A DNA stretch of 25,799 nt from Actinomycetota bacterium (lineage in GTDB: Bacteria; Actinomycetota; Actinomycetes; Nanopelagicales; Nanopelagicaceae): positions 1 through 25,799 of the forward strand of contig CANKXJ010000005.1 in NCBI GenBank assembly GCA_947487595.1. The letters run 5' to 3'. This document shows positions 7,284 to 15,197 of this stretch, piece after piece. A program made the position numbers and the translations under genes. Under the pieces are notes generated by a model. The model was given only the letters and a program-made list of their open reading frames with translations, ran no database searches and had not been told where the DNA came from. Positions within the stretch are counted from its first letter, which is position 1. Each line of letters opens with the position of its first letter.

Positions 7284-8135
7284 GTGTCGAATCAAGGTTT
7301 CTTTGCTGCGGGTGATCGCATTCAACTCACCGACCCCAAAGGAAAGCTCTATAGCTTCACGATAGTTCCGGGCAAGGAATGGCACACGCATAAAGGCTGG
7401 ATTACCCATGATGATCTCATTGGGATGCCTGAGGGCTCAGTTGTGAGCACAACTGCTGGGTTAAAATTCACAGCCTTCAAACCGCTATTGGCTGACTATG
7501 TGTTAACAATGCCACGCGGTGCAACGATTGTTTATCCAAAAGATGCCGCGATGATTGTTGGTTTGGCAGACATCTATCCAGGCGCACGAGTGCTCGAAGC
7601 CGGAGTTGGCAGCGGTGCTCTCACTATTTCACTGTTAAGAGCTGCTGGTGAAAAGGGATATGTTCATTCAATAGAGCGTCGTGCTGATTTTGCAGAGAAT
7701 GCTCGCTCAAATGTTGATACTTATTTTGAAGTTACACCTAATAATTGGAAATTAACTGTGGGGGATTTGCAGGAGCAAAGCTTTGATAGCGAATTTGATC
7801 GTGTTATTTTGGACATGCTGGCACCATGGGAGTGTGTTGATATCGCTGCCCGCGCTTTGCGTCCAGGCGGTGTCTTCATGTCATATGTTGCAACCACAAC
7901 ACAGCTCTCTGCAACAGCTGAAGCAATAAAGGAAGATGGTCGGTTCACCGAGCCTGAGAGCAGTGAAACTCTGGTTCGTGGATGGCACCATGAAGGTTTA
8001 GCTGTTCGTCCTCAACAGCGAATGATTGGGCATACGGGATTTTTGATTCAAAGTCGCCGCATGGCCCCAGGTGTTGAAGTGTTGGCTCGTCGTCGCAGGC
8101 CATCAAAAGGTGCATACGGTGTCGCGGAAGAGTGA
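7284..8135 (+). CDS. trmI: tRNA (adenine-58-N1)-methyltransferase
   Basis: A 283-residue SAM-dependent methyltransferase that forms m1A58 in the T-loop of tRNAs. The N-terminal beta domain (residues 8-70) includes the family's GKEWHTHKGWITHDDLIG stretch. SAM motif I is VLEAGVGSGALT (about 103-114), motif II the IERRADF strand, and motif IV DRVILDMLAPWE. This matches the bacterial/mycobacterial TrmI (Rv2118c), which acts as a homotetramer. The start is GTG 7284, six bases after a candidate -10 box. The gene diverges from the RecB-like nuclease, as in mycobacteria, and its end overlaps pafB by 17 bases. In many actinobacteria the pup-proteasome genes follow; here they do not. Confidence 0.92.
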   Translation: MSNQGFFAAGDRIQLTDPKGKLYSFTIVPGKEWHTHKGWITHDDLIGMPEGSVVSTTAGLKFTAFKPLLADYVLTMPRGATIVYPKDAAMIVGLADIYPGARVLEAGVGSGALTISLLRAAGEKGYVHSIERRADFAENARSNVDTYFEVTPNNWKLTVGDLQEQSFDSEFDRVILDMLAPWECVDIAARALRPGGVFMSYVATTTQLSATAEAIKEDGRFTEPESSETLVRGWHHEGLAVRPQQRMIGHTGFLIQSRRMAPGVEVLARRRRPSKGAYGVAEE

Positions 8136-9060
8136 GCGTTTAGTAAATCTGACTATCGCCCTGCTAGCTACAAAGAGATACCTGACTAAAACAGAGATTT
8201 TCAACTCGGTTGAAGGTTATGAGGGTACTCCGGAGACAAAAGAGAGAATGTTTGAACGCGATAAAGATGATCTACGCTCGCTGGGGATTGATATTGAAGT
8301 GGGCAGTTTTGATCCATTGTTTAATGATGAAGCCGGTTACAAAATAAAACAAGAAAAGTATCAGTTTGAACTGGGTGACGTCTCATCTATAGAAATTTCA
8401 CTTCTTTCTTTAGCAGCCGAAGCTTGGCAAGAAGCATCATTTGGTGATGTAGCGCAAAGAGCGCTTTTGAAACTCCGCTCTATTGGTATCCCCAGTGATG
8501 AGCTATCCATTCCTGCAACTATTCACAAACTTAATGACGGTGGACAGGATTTGTCTCTGATAACAAAAGCGATAGCACAAAGTCAGTCTCTAGCTTTTCC
8601 TTATCTGGATTCAACCTTGAGTATAAAAATGAGAAGCGTTGTTCCGATTGCCCTATCGACTCGTAATGGTTTTTGGTACTTGTCGGGTGTAGATCAAGAC
8701 AATCAAGAGATACGAACCTTCCGAGTAGATCGAATAAGTAGCGCAATTACAGCCAGTGAGGGACCAGGTGATTTTAAGACTCCACCTGGATTTGACTCAA
8801 GCAAAGTACCGTCAGAATCGCCATCGCATGATTTAGCTCTGATTGATGTTCGCGTAGGCAAAGCTTCCTCCCTTCGCACTTTAGCGACCTCGACGCAATC
8901 ATTGGGTGAGTGGGACCAAATCACAATTCCAATTTTGAATCTAGATTGGCTCTGTTCAATTGTTTTATGGCATGGCCCTGATGCTTTTGTTCAGGAACCA
9001 GCATCGTTAAGAGATCTTGTCGTTGAGCATCTTGCAGCCTTGGTGGAAAATCATGGTTAG
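8119..9060 (+). CDS. pafB: WYL-domain transcriptional activator PafB
   Basis: A 313-residue protein with an N-terminal winged helix (residues about 1-60: SRKSERLVNLTIALLATKRY) and a WYL ligand-sensing domain whose signature is Trp186-Tyr187-Leu188 (NGFWYLSGVD), followed by the conserved RTFRVDRIS. PafB and PafC act as a heterodimer that activates LexA-independent DNA-damage genes in mycobacteria, probably by sensing single-stranded nucleic acid through WYL. I choose GTG 8119 because the family begins with SRKSERLVNL or similar; the frame extends upstream only as an out-of-frame copy of trmI. It overlaps trmI by 17 bases and pafC by 8 bases, so the three are likely co-transcribed. Confidence 0.9.
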   Translation: MSRKSERLVNLTIALLATKRYLTKTEIFNSVEGYEGTPETKERMFERDKDDLRSLGIDIEVGSFDPLFNDEAGYKIKQEKYQFELGDVSSIEISLLSLAAEAWQEASFGDVAQRALLKLRSIGIPSDELSIPATIHKLNDGGQDLSLITKAIAQSQSLAFPYLDSTLSIKMRSVVPIALSTRNGFWYLSGVDQDNQEIRTFRVDRISSAITASEGPGDFKTPPGFDSSKVPSESPSHDLALIDVRVGKASSLRTLATSTQSLGEWDQITIPILNLDWLCSIVLWHGPDAFVQEPASLRDLVVEHLAALVENHG

Positions 9061-9970
9061 TAAGTTTTCAGCACCGCTTGAACGCACAGCGCGACTTTTA
9101 GACCTTGTTCCGTATATAAGCTCTCATCAAGGGATTTCTTTAAAAGAACTTGCAAAGCTTTTCAAAGTCGATGAATCTCAGATGACCAGTGACCTAACGA
9201 CATTGTGGATGTGCGGGCTACCTGGGTACACACCTCTAGAGCTGATGGATTTGAATTTTGAATCTGGTTTTGTAACTATCCACAATGCGGAAACTTTATC
9301 AAAGCCTCGCTCCATTACCTTTGATGAAGGAGTCGCTCTTGTTCTTGGTTTAGATTTACTACGTTCAGCGATTTCACCCGAGAGGAAGGATCTCTTGGAA
9401 CGAATCGATCTCTTGTCTCAGCGTCTAGCTGGACTGATAAAACTCCCGTCGGCATTATCTGCAACTTCGGTTGTCAATCAAGAAGTTTCAGCCGCAATTA
9501 GCAATGCATTGAAATCTAGAATGGGTCTTGAGATCTCTTACCATTCTCTTTATCGTGATGAAATCAGTACAAGAATCATTCTTCCAATCGAAATTGTTGA
9601 AAGTGAAGGGCAGCTATATCTGAGTTCCTACTGTTATACCGCCTCTGACTTTAGACAGTTCCGAATAGATCGAATTCAAGGTGCAGCGGTTCAAGAAGTT
9701 CTACAAGAGATTCCGAAGAGTTCTGTCCAGCAATCACGTTATACCTGCACGATCAAGGTCCTAACTCCAACCCGTGCGGTAGCTGAACGGTTCAAACAAA
9801 GTGAACTTCAAGTAAACACCGCCTTTGATTTTGAAACTTACTCATTCCAGTGGATAGAGCGCTCCATCATGGCCTCTGGACGAGCGGTCTGCTTGCAGTC
9901 ACCACCTGATGTTAGAAAATCAATAGCAGTAATGGCTCAAACGATGCTGGATCGTTACAAAGCACGCTGA
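9053..9970 (+). CDS. pafC: WYL-domain transcriptional activator PafC
   Basis: A 305-residue partner of PafB. It has an N-terminal winged helix (residues 8-55: ERTARLLDLVPYI, then ISLKELAKLF) and a WYL domain where the signature is degraded to LYL (GQLYLSSYC), followed by RQFRIDRIQG. The C-terminal WCX-type extension (about residues 225-305) is present. The start is ATG 9053, 5 bases before the pafB stop; the open frame further upstream lies inside pafB and is not family-like. The PafB-PafC pair is always found together and is placed next to the pupylation genes in other actinobacteria, although its function does not require the proteasome. Confidence 0.9.
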   Translation: MVSKFSAPLERTARLLDLVPYISSHQGISLKELAKLFKVDESQMTSDLTTLWMCGLPGYTPLELMDLNFESGFVTIHNAETLSKPRSITFDEGVALVLGLDLLRSAISPERKDLLERIDLLSQRLAGLIKLPSALSATSVVNQEVSAAISNALKSRMGLEISYHSLYRDEISTRIILPIEIVESEGQLYLSSYCYTASDFRQFRIDRIQGAAVQEVLQEIPKSSVQQSRYTCTIKVLTPTRAVAERFKQSELQVNTAFDFETYSFQWIERSIMASGRAVCLQSPPDVRKSIAVMAQTMLDRYKAR

Positions 9971-10023
9971 AATCGCCTACCCATTCAAAGGAATCTGATG
10001 TAACCTAGACCTAAATATTAGCC

Positions 10024-10029
10024 AAGGAG
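10024..10029 (+). promoter_or_regulatory. Ribosome binding site of tatA
   Basis: AAGGAG, eight bases before the tatA ATG at 10038. The 67-base gap after pafC (9971-10037) also contains several TANNNT-like hexamers (for example TAACCT at 10001), so a separate tat promoter is plausible but cannot be pinned down. Confidence 0.6.
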
Positions 10030-10037
10030 TAAACGTT

Positions 10038-10220
10038 ATGAATTTGGGTCCAAGAGAAATCGTCATCCTTCTCATTGTTGTACTTGTTTTGTTCGGCGCC
10101 AAGCGTTTGCCGGATTCAGCCCGCTCACTTGGTCGCTCTATGCGCATTTTCAAGAGCGAAATGAAGGAAATGAAAGCTGATGACGGTGTGATCGAAGAAG
10201 ACGGCAAAACCGAGAAGTAG
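10038..10220 (+). CDS. tatA: Sec-independent translocase subunit TatA
   Basis: A 60-residue protein of the TatA/E type. It has a short N-terminal membrane helix (residues about 7-20), the Phe19-Gly20 hinge, an amphipathic helix (residues about 22-45: AKRLPDSARSLGRSMRIFKS) and a charged tail ending DGKTEK. TatA oligomers form the transient pore of the twin-arginine pathway that exports folded proteins. It is shorter than many actinobacterial TatA proteins (80-100 residues), in line with a compact genome. It lies 4 bases upstream of tatC. No tatB-like gene is seen in this window; in actinobacteria tatB usually lies elsewhere. Confidence 0.93.
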   Translation: MNLGPREIVILLIVVLVLFGAKRLPDSARSLGRSMRIFKSEMKEMKADDGVIEEDGKTEK

Positions 10221-10224
10221 ATAA

Positions 10225-11040
10225 ATGGCATCTGTTAATGAAGCACGGATGCCCCTTCTAGACCATTTACGCGAATTTCGAAAACGAGTTCTTCGTTCTG
10301 CGATTGCAGTGTTGGTTGCATTTAGTGGAGGGTGGTATTTCTACGATTCGATCATTGTCACCTTAGCTAAACCAGTGTGCGACTTGAAAGTCGCCCAGCA
10401 ATCCGGTGCGGCTAGTTGTGGTGCTCTTTACATCAGCGGTGTTCTTGGTCCACTTGATTTACAGATTAAGGTCGCACTATTGACAGGCATTATTGTCTCA
10501 GCACCATTTTGGCTTTACCAACTTTGGGCCTTTATTGCCCCAGCCCTTCATAGGAAAGAAAAACGTACCAGTGTTCTTTTCGTTGCATCGGCAACCCCAT
10601 TTTTTGCGATGGGTGCGACTCTTGGCTATTTCATTCTTCCGATTGCAATCAAAGCACTTTTTGGATTTACTCCTAATTCAATAAGTAACTTGGTTAGATT
10701 TGACGATTATTTAGATTTCGTTCTCAGAGTGATTCTGTTTGTGGGACTTGCTTTTGAACTACCAATCTTCCTTTTGGCATTTAATTTGATTGGATTTCTC
10801 CGTGGAAAAACAATTTTGAAACCATGGAGAATTTGGATCTTCACAATTTTCTTCTTTGTTGCAGCACTATCGCCGACAGCAGATCCTTTAAGCATGGTTC
10901 TCTTATCTGGACCCTTGATTTTCCTCTACTTTATGGCTGGATTACTAGCGGTGCTGGTCGATCGGCGACGAGATAAGAAAGCTGTGTCCGTCGAAACGGG
11001 TGGTTCTGCGATTGAAGCACCAACACCCATTAAGGAATAG
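10225..11040 (+). CDS. tatC: Sec-independent translocase subunit TatC
   Basis: A 271-residue polytopic membrane protein with six predicted transmembrane helices. Family hallmarks are the cytoplasmic N-terminus with the acidic residue in MPLLDHLREFRKR, which recognises the twin-arginine signal, the YQLWAFIAPALHRKEKR segment after helix 2 and the FELPIFLLAFN and SPTADPLSM segments. TatC is the signal-peptide receptor of the Tat system and organises TatA/TatB. The C-terminal tail (VDRRRDKKAVSVE) is soluble and variable. It forms an operon with tatA, and the order pafB-pafC-tatA-tatC-helY is conserved with Mycobacterium. Start ATG 10225, four bases after the tatA stop codon. Confidence 0.95.
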   Translation: MASVNEARMPLLDHLREFRKRVLRSAIAVLVAFSGGWYFYDSIIVTLAKPVCDLKVAQQSGAASCGALYISGVLGPLDLQIKVALLTGIIVSAPFWLYQLWAFIAPALHRKEKRTSVLFVASATPFFAMGATLGYFILPIAIKALFGFTPNSISNLVRFDDYLDFVLRVILFVGLAFELPIFLLAFNLIGFLRGKTILKPWRIWIFTIFFFVAALSPTADPLSMVLLSGPLIFLYFMAGLLAVLVDRRRDKKAVSVETGGSAIEAPTPIKE

Positions 11041-11044
11041 CCGA

Positions 11045-11050
11045 TAGGGT
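11045..11050 (+). promoter_or_regulatory. Candidate -10 element of a leaderless promoter for the lipid kinase gene
   Basis: TAGGGT followed by six bases (cttccc) and the ATG at 11057. It is almost the same string as at the aldo/keto reductase start (TAGGGT, ctctcc, ATG). It sits in the 16-base gap after tatC. Confidence 0.45.
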
Positions 11051-11056
11051 CTTCCC

Positions 11057-11926
11057 ATGTGGGCCTTAGTTATCAATCCAGTTTCTGGCCAAGGCAAAGG
11101 TGCTCGAATCGGGACCCATGTTGCCGGTTATCTCAATAGTCGTGGGATTAACTATGAAATTATCATTGGGCGTAACGGCATAGACCAAGCAGATTTGCTT
11201 CAAAGATTCCTTGATCGCAATCCAGATTGCAGTGGTGTTATTGCAGTGGGTGGAGATGGGCTGCTTCATCTAGTTCTACAAAAAATTACTCCAGCACAAG
11301 TGCCATTAGCTTTGATTCCTGCAGGTACAGGAAATGATTTCGTTCGAACTTTGGGTTGGTCACCCGATGATCTTGATGCGATTCTTGAAGCAGTCTTGTC
11401 TAAGGGCCCGAGCTCTGTAGACCTAGGATTAGTCGACGGAGAGTGGTTTGGGGCGGTTTTATCGACTGGATTTGATGCGATTGTAAATGAAAGGGCGAAC
11501 GCGATGTCATGGCCAAAGGGGCCAAATAGATACAACGTAGCTATAGCGATAGAACTACCTAGATTTGCACCGCGTCATTATGAAATTGTGTTAGAAGACC
11601 GAACCATTTCTACACAGGCGATGCTTATTGCCGTTGCTAATGGTCGTTCTTATGGGGGAGGCATGTTAGTTTGTCCTCAATCCGACATAGCTGATGGCTA
11701 TTTTGATGTCATGGTCTTGCATCCAGTCTCAAAATTGGAGTTTATAAAAGTATTTCCTCGTGTGTTTAAAGGGACTCACATTACCCATCCAGCTGTTGAA
11801 ATCGTGCGTAGTAAGAGTGTGAAAATCACAGCCAATGCAGTGGCATATGCCGATGGTGAACGAGTAGGGCAACTGCCTATAAGCGCTCAATGTATGCCAG
11901 GTGCTCTAATGACATGGGTGCCATGA
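11057..11926 (+). CDS. Diacylglycerol-kinase-like lipid kinase (DAGK catalytic family)
   Basis: A 289-residue protein of the DAGK/sphingosine kinase/YegS superfamily. The nucleotide-binding motif GGDG is at 65-68 (VIAVGGDGLLHLV), preceded by NPVSGQGKG (residues 7-15) and followed by PAGTGNDFVRTLG (88-100). The C-terminal beta-sandwich ends with the conserved ADGERVG. Members phosphorylate diacylglycerol or related lipids at the membrane using ATP; the acceptor lipid here is not known. A gene of this type sits between tatC and the helY helicase in several actinobacteria. Its stop overlaps the helicase start by 4 bases (ATGA), implying coupled translation. Confidence 0.88.
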   Translation: MWALVINPVSGQGKGARIGTHVAGYLNSRGINYEIIIGRNGIDQADLLQRFLDRNPDCSGVIAVGGDGLLHLVLQKITPAQVPLALIPAGTGNDFVRTLGWSPDDLDAILEAVLSKGPSSVDLGLVDGEWFGAVLSTGFDAIVNERANAMSWPKGPNRYNVAIAIELPRFAPRHYEIVLEDRTISTQAMLIAVANGRSYGGGMLVCPQSDIADGYFDVMVLHPVSKLEFIKVFPRVFKGTHITHPAVEIVRSKSVKITANAVAYADGERVGQLPISAQCMPGALMTWVP

Positions 11927-13143
11927 CAACCCCAGCAGAGAAATTCGCCGCCGCTAAAGTTCGCAATCAGTATAAAGAGACTACGGCTTTTGTTCAGAGT
12001 TTTGATTTCGAGTTTGATCCCTTCCAGGTTGCTGCTTGTCACGCCGTTGAAGAGGGAAGTGGTGTTCTAGTTGCCGCCCCAACTGGTGCCGGAAAGACTG
12101 TAGTTGGAGAATTTGCTGCCCACTTAGCTCTTAAACTTGGAAAGAAGTGTTTCTACACCACCCCGATTAAAGCGCTTTCAAATCAGAAGTACTCAGAGTT
12201 TGTTGCGATGTTTGGTGAAGATCGAGTCGGTCTGCTCACTGGGGACACGAGTATTAATGGTGAAGCAGATGTATTAGTTATGACTACTGAGGTTTTGCGC
12301 AACATGCTCTATGCCGGCTCCAATACTTTAACCAACTTGGGTTATGTCGTGATGGATGAAGTGCACTATTTGGCTGACAAGTTCCGCGGCGCGGTCTGGG
12401 AAGAAGTTCTCATTCACTTGATGGAAAGTGTTCAAGTAATTTCACTATCAGCAACAGTTTCCAACGCTGAAGAGTTTGGTGAATGGTTGGCTGAGGTTCG
12501 AGGCAATACCCAAGTCATCGTCAGTGAGATTCGCCCCATACCGCTCTATCAGCATGTTCTCATCGGTAATCGACTTCTGGATCTTTTTGAAAAGCCTGGA
12601 CAGATAAACCCCGAGATCCTGCAACGAGAGCGTGAAGCCGTGCGCAAAGCATCCTTGAGCAGAAATCGACGGGGAAGATTTACTGAAGCTCAAGATCGCT
12701 TATCTCGAGCCGACATCATCGAAAAGCTTGCTAATCAAAATTTATTGCCGGCCATCACTTTTATATTCTCCCGAATTGGCTGTGATGCAGCCGTTAAACA
12801 ATGCCTGCACGCGGGATTACGTTTAACGTCCACACAAGAGCGTGAAGAGATCCGCGCAACGGCTCTCAAATACACTCAAAACATTGCAGAAGAAGATTTA
12901 GAAGTTTTAGGTTTTGATGATTGGCTCACCGCGCTAGAACGTGGAATTGCAGCTCACCATGCTGGGCTCTTACCAAGTTTTAAATCTGCTGTTGAAGAGC
13001 TTTTCCAAAAAGGTCTCATCAAAGCAGTCTTTGCCACAGAGACTCTGGCGCTTGGAATCAATATGCCTGCTCGGACTGTTGTCTTGGAGAAGTTGATTAA
13101 ATACAACGGAGAATCTCACGTGCCAATCACTCCAGGGGAATAG
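11923..13143 (+). CDS. helY: HelY-like DEAD/DEAH-box helicase, N-terminal half ending at an in-frame TAG
   Basis: A reading frame of 406 codons starting at ATG 11923 (overlapping the upstream stop) and ending at TAG 13141-13143. It encodes the SF2 helicase core of the Ski2/Mtr4-like HelY family. Motif I is APTGAGKT (52-59), motif II DEVH (145-148) and motif III SAT (176-178); the second RecA domain runs to FATETLALGINMPARTVV (motif V) and TPGE. Family members continue without a break as TPGEYTQLTGRAGRRG. Here the Tyr codon is TAG, and translation in the same frame resumes with TQLTGRAGRRGID. The product would lack motif VI and should be inactive as a helicase unless the stop is read through. 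Either a true nonsense mutation or a sequence error. Confidence 0.85.
   Translation: MTTPAEKFAAAKVRNQYKETTAFVQSFDFEFDPFQVAACHAVEEGSGVLVAAPTGAGKTVVGEFAAHLALKLGKKCFYTTPIKALSNQKYSEFVAMFGEDRVGLLTGDTSINGEADVLVMTTEVLRNMLYAGSNTLTNLGYVVMDEVHYLADKFRGAVWEEVLIHLMESVQVISLSATVSNAEEFGEWLAEVRGNTQVIVSEIRPIPLYQHVLIGNRLLDLFEKPGQINPEILQREREAVRKASLSRNRRGRFTEAQDRLSRADIIEKLANQNLLPAITFIFSRIGCDAAVKQCLHAGLRLTSTQEREEIRATALKYTQNIAEEDLEVLGFDDWLTALERGIAAHHAGLLPSFKSAVEELFQKGLIKAVFATETLALGINMPARTVVLEKLIKYNGESHVPITPGE
13141..13143 (+). other. In-frame TAG replacing a conserved Tyr codon of helY
   Basis: The local frame reads Pro-Gly-Glu-stop-Thr-Gln-Leu-Thr-Gly-Arg-Ala-Gly-Arg. Relatives have Tyr at this position, so a single change TAT or TAC to TAG explains the stop. 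TAG is used as an ordinary stop elsewhere in the window (pafB, tatA, tatC, the SCO1664-family gene, tyrA), so it is not generally reassigned. Confidence 0.8.
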
Positions 13144-14298
13144 ACACAACTCACGGGACGTGCAGGTCGCCGCGGAATTGATATCGAAGGCAACGCTGTT
13201 ATCCAGTGGTCTCCAACCGTTGATTCCGCGTCAGCTGCTGGTTTGGCTTCCACGCGTACGTACCCTTTGCGTTCCTCTTTTGCTCCCACATACAACATGT
13301 CGATTAATCTCATCGCACGATTTGGTCGTGAACGAGCTAGGCGTTCTCTAGAGTCTTCCTTCGCTCAGTTCCAGGCAGACCGCGCAGTCGTTGGTTTATC
13401 CAGGCAGATTGCCAAGAATGAAAGTGCGATTGAAGAACTACTTTCACAAGCTGTATGCCATTTAGGAGATTTTCTGGAATACGCTGGTATTCGTCGTGAA
13501 ATCAAAGAGGTAGAGACTCTTCTCTCTAAGCGAGATCACAAAAAGAGTTTTGATAACAGACAACGTGCACGTTTAGAGGCTGACCTCTCTGATTTGCGCA
13601 AGGGAATGCGTAATCACAGCTGCCATGCCTGTGCTCAACGCGAGGATCATTCACGCTTTTCTGAAAAAGCTGGACGACTTAACCGAGAAAATGATGGTCT
13701 ACACGCACGTGTTCAAAGCCGCACACACGTTATTGCGAAAACCTTTGATCAAATATGTCAGGTTCTAACCCACCTTGACTATATAGAGGGGGAGAAGCCA
13801 ACTACTCAAGGAAAGATTCTCACAAAGATCTATGCTGAATCTGATCTACTTTTGACTGAAGCAATACGTCGTGGAGTCTTAGATGAACTTAATGCTCCTG
13901 AACTCCTGTCAGTTGTTTCCACAATGATCTTTGAATCCCGAAATGCCGACAATGTTGCTCCTAAGATGCCGAGTCCACGCGTATCAAACGCCCTTGCCGA
14001 TGTTATTTCCATCTGGGCTGAGTTAGAAGAGCTTGAAACTGAGTATGGAGTCAAAACGCAGCGCCAACCAGATGCTGGTTTCTGTTGGGTTTCCTATCGT
14101 TGGGCAAATGGCAACTCACTTCAAAACGTTCTTAAAGGAACTGATATGTCAGTTGGCGATTTCGTGCGCTCAACTAAACAGTTATCTGACCTACTAAATC
14201 AAATCGCTGCTGCAAGTGAAAAGCTTCGGCCAGTATGCAAAGATGCCGTCAAGCGCATCGACAGAGGAGTAGTTGCATTCCTAATGGGAGATTTATGA
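13144..14298 (+). pseudogene. helY: HelY-like helicase, C-terminal half, downstream of the in-frame stop
   Basis: The frame continues directly after the TAG, with no frameshift, for 384 codons to TGA at 14296-14298. It starts with motif VI (QLTGRAGRRG), then the family segments ASTRTYPLRSSFAPTYNM and SFAQFQADRAVVGL, the cysteine-containing SCHACAQREDHSRF stretch and the C-terminal DSHCT domain ending VVAFLMGDL. No good start follows the stop; the first ATG (13297) is inside the domain. Between SDLRKG and MRNHSCHAC (near 13605) about 110 residues of the usual arch/beta insertion appear to be missing. That would explain a total of 791 codons against 906 in M. tuberculosis HelY. It overlaps the exonuclease start by 4 bases. 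Confidence 0.8.
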
Positions 14299-15197
14299 CA
14301 TTAATGCTCCTCGATAGCGCATCGCTTTGGTATCGCGCCTACTACGGAATGCCCGACACACTCACAGCACCTGATGGAACTCCAGTCAATGCCATTCGTG
14401 GTTATATCGATATGACTTCACGTTTGTTGTCAGTCTATAAACCTAATCGCTTAGTTGCCTGTCTTGATGGAGATTGGCGACCCAGTTGGAGAGTGGAGCT
14501 TTTCCCAGATTACAAAGCCAACAGATTAGAGGAAGAGGGTGATGAGGAAGAGGAGCCAGAGACCCTGACGCCACAAATTCCTATTCTCTTGGACCTATTA
14601 GATCTCTTTGGGATCCCAGTAGTGGGCTTAGATGACTATGAAGCTGATGATGTTATGGCTACCTATGCTGAGATTGAAAAGGGACCTATTCGAATCGTGA
14701 CCGGCGATAGAGATCTCTTTCAAATGGTCGATGATAAACGTGATATCAAAGTTGTCTATTTGGCTAAAGGTATATCTCAGCATGATCTAGTTGATTATGC
14801 ATACGTCGCAAATAAATATGGAATTCCTGGCGATCGCTATGCCTTATTTGCAATGTTTCGCGGAGATCCATCTGATGGGTTGCCAGGGGTTCGAGGCATT
14901 GGCGAAAAAGGAGCAGCATTAATAGCAAACGCTTTTGGCAATATCGATGACGCACTTGCTGGCGCACACGCAGGACATGATTCTCTGCCTCCAGCTTTAG
15001 CTAAGAAGATCATCGCTGGCTCTGATTATCTAAAGATTGCACCAACAGTTGTCCAAGTTGCCCGCAATGCACCTCTTCCTGATATAGATCTATTAATGCC
15101 TAAATCTCCAAAAGATCTATCTGATATCTATCAATTCAAGGAACGCTATGGATTAGGCGCCAGCGTTGATCGTTTGATCAGTGCCCTAGGGTGGTAA
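14295..15197 (+). CDS. 5'-3' exonuclease (FEN/PolI N-terminal-like nuclease)
   Basis: A 300-residue stand-alone 5'-3' exonuclease, homologous to the N-terminal domain of DNA polymerase I. Metal-site carboxylates are seen in MLLDSASLWYRAYY, in DGDWRPSWR, in DYEADDVMATY and in TGDRDLFQMV. The helix-hairpin-helix that grips DNA is GLPGVRGIGEKGAALI, preceded by RGDPSD. An acidic insert (EEEGDEEEEPE, about residues 78-88) is also present in the actinobacterial family. It corresponds by position to Rv2090, next to helY. Likely role: removal of flaps or RNA primers during repair and replication. I choose ATG 14295, which overlaps the helY stop by 4 bases, because the open frame before it is not family-like. 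It overlaps lnt by 7 bases. Confidence 0.9.
   Translation: MTLMLLDSASLWYRAYYGMPDTLTAPDGTPVNAIRGYIDMTSRLLSVYKPNRLVACLDGDWRPSWRVELFPDYKANRLEEEGDEEEEPETLTPQIPILLDLLDLFGIPVVGLDDYEADDVMATYAEIEKGPIRIVTGDRDLFQMVDDKRDIKVVYLAKGISQHDLVDYAYVANKYGIPGDRYALFAMFRGDPSDGLPGVRGIGEKGAALIANAFGNIDDALAGAHAGHDSLPPALAKKIIAGSDYLKIAPTVVQVARNAPLPDIDLLMPKSPKDLSDIYQFKERYGLGASVDRLISALGW

Noticed and set aside
7245..7409. Longer RecB-like protein starting at 7409
   Set aside because: The extra 55 residues are antisense to the start of trmI and do not match the nuclease family, whose typical start (LRLSPSRVSEFENCP) is reached soon after ATG 7244.
13141..13143. Genome-wide reassignment of TAG to an amino acid
   Set aside because: pafB, tatA, tatC, the SCO1664-family gene, the aldo/keto reductase and tyrA all end at TAG in family-appropriate places, so TAG is a normal stop here.
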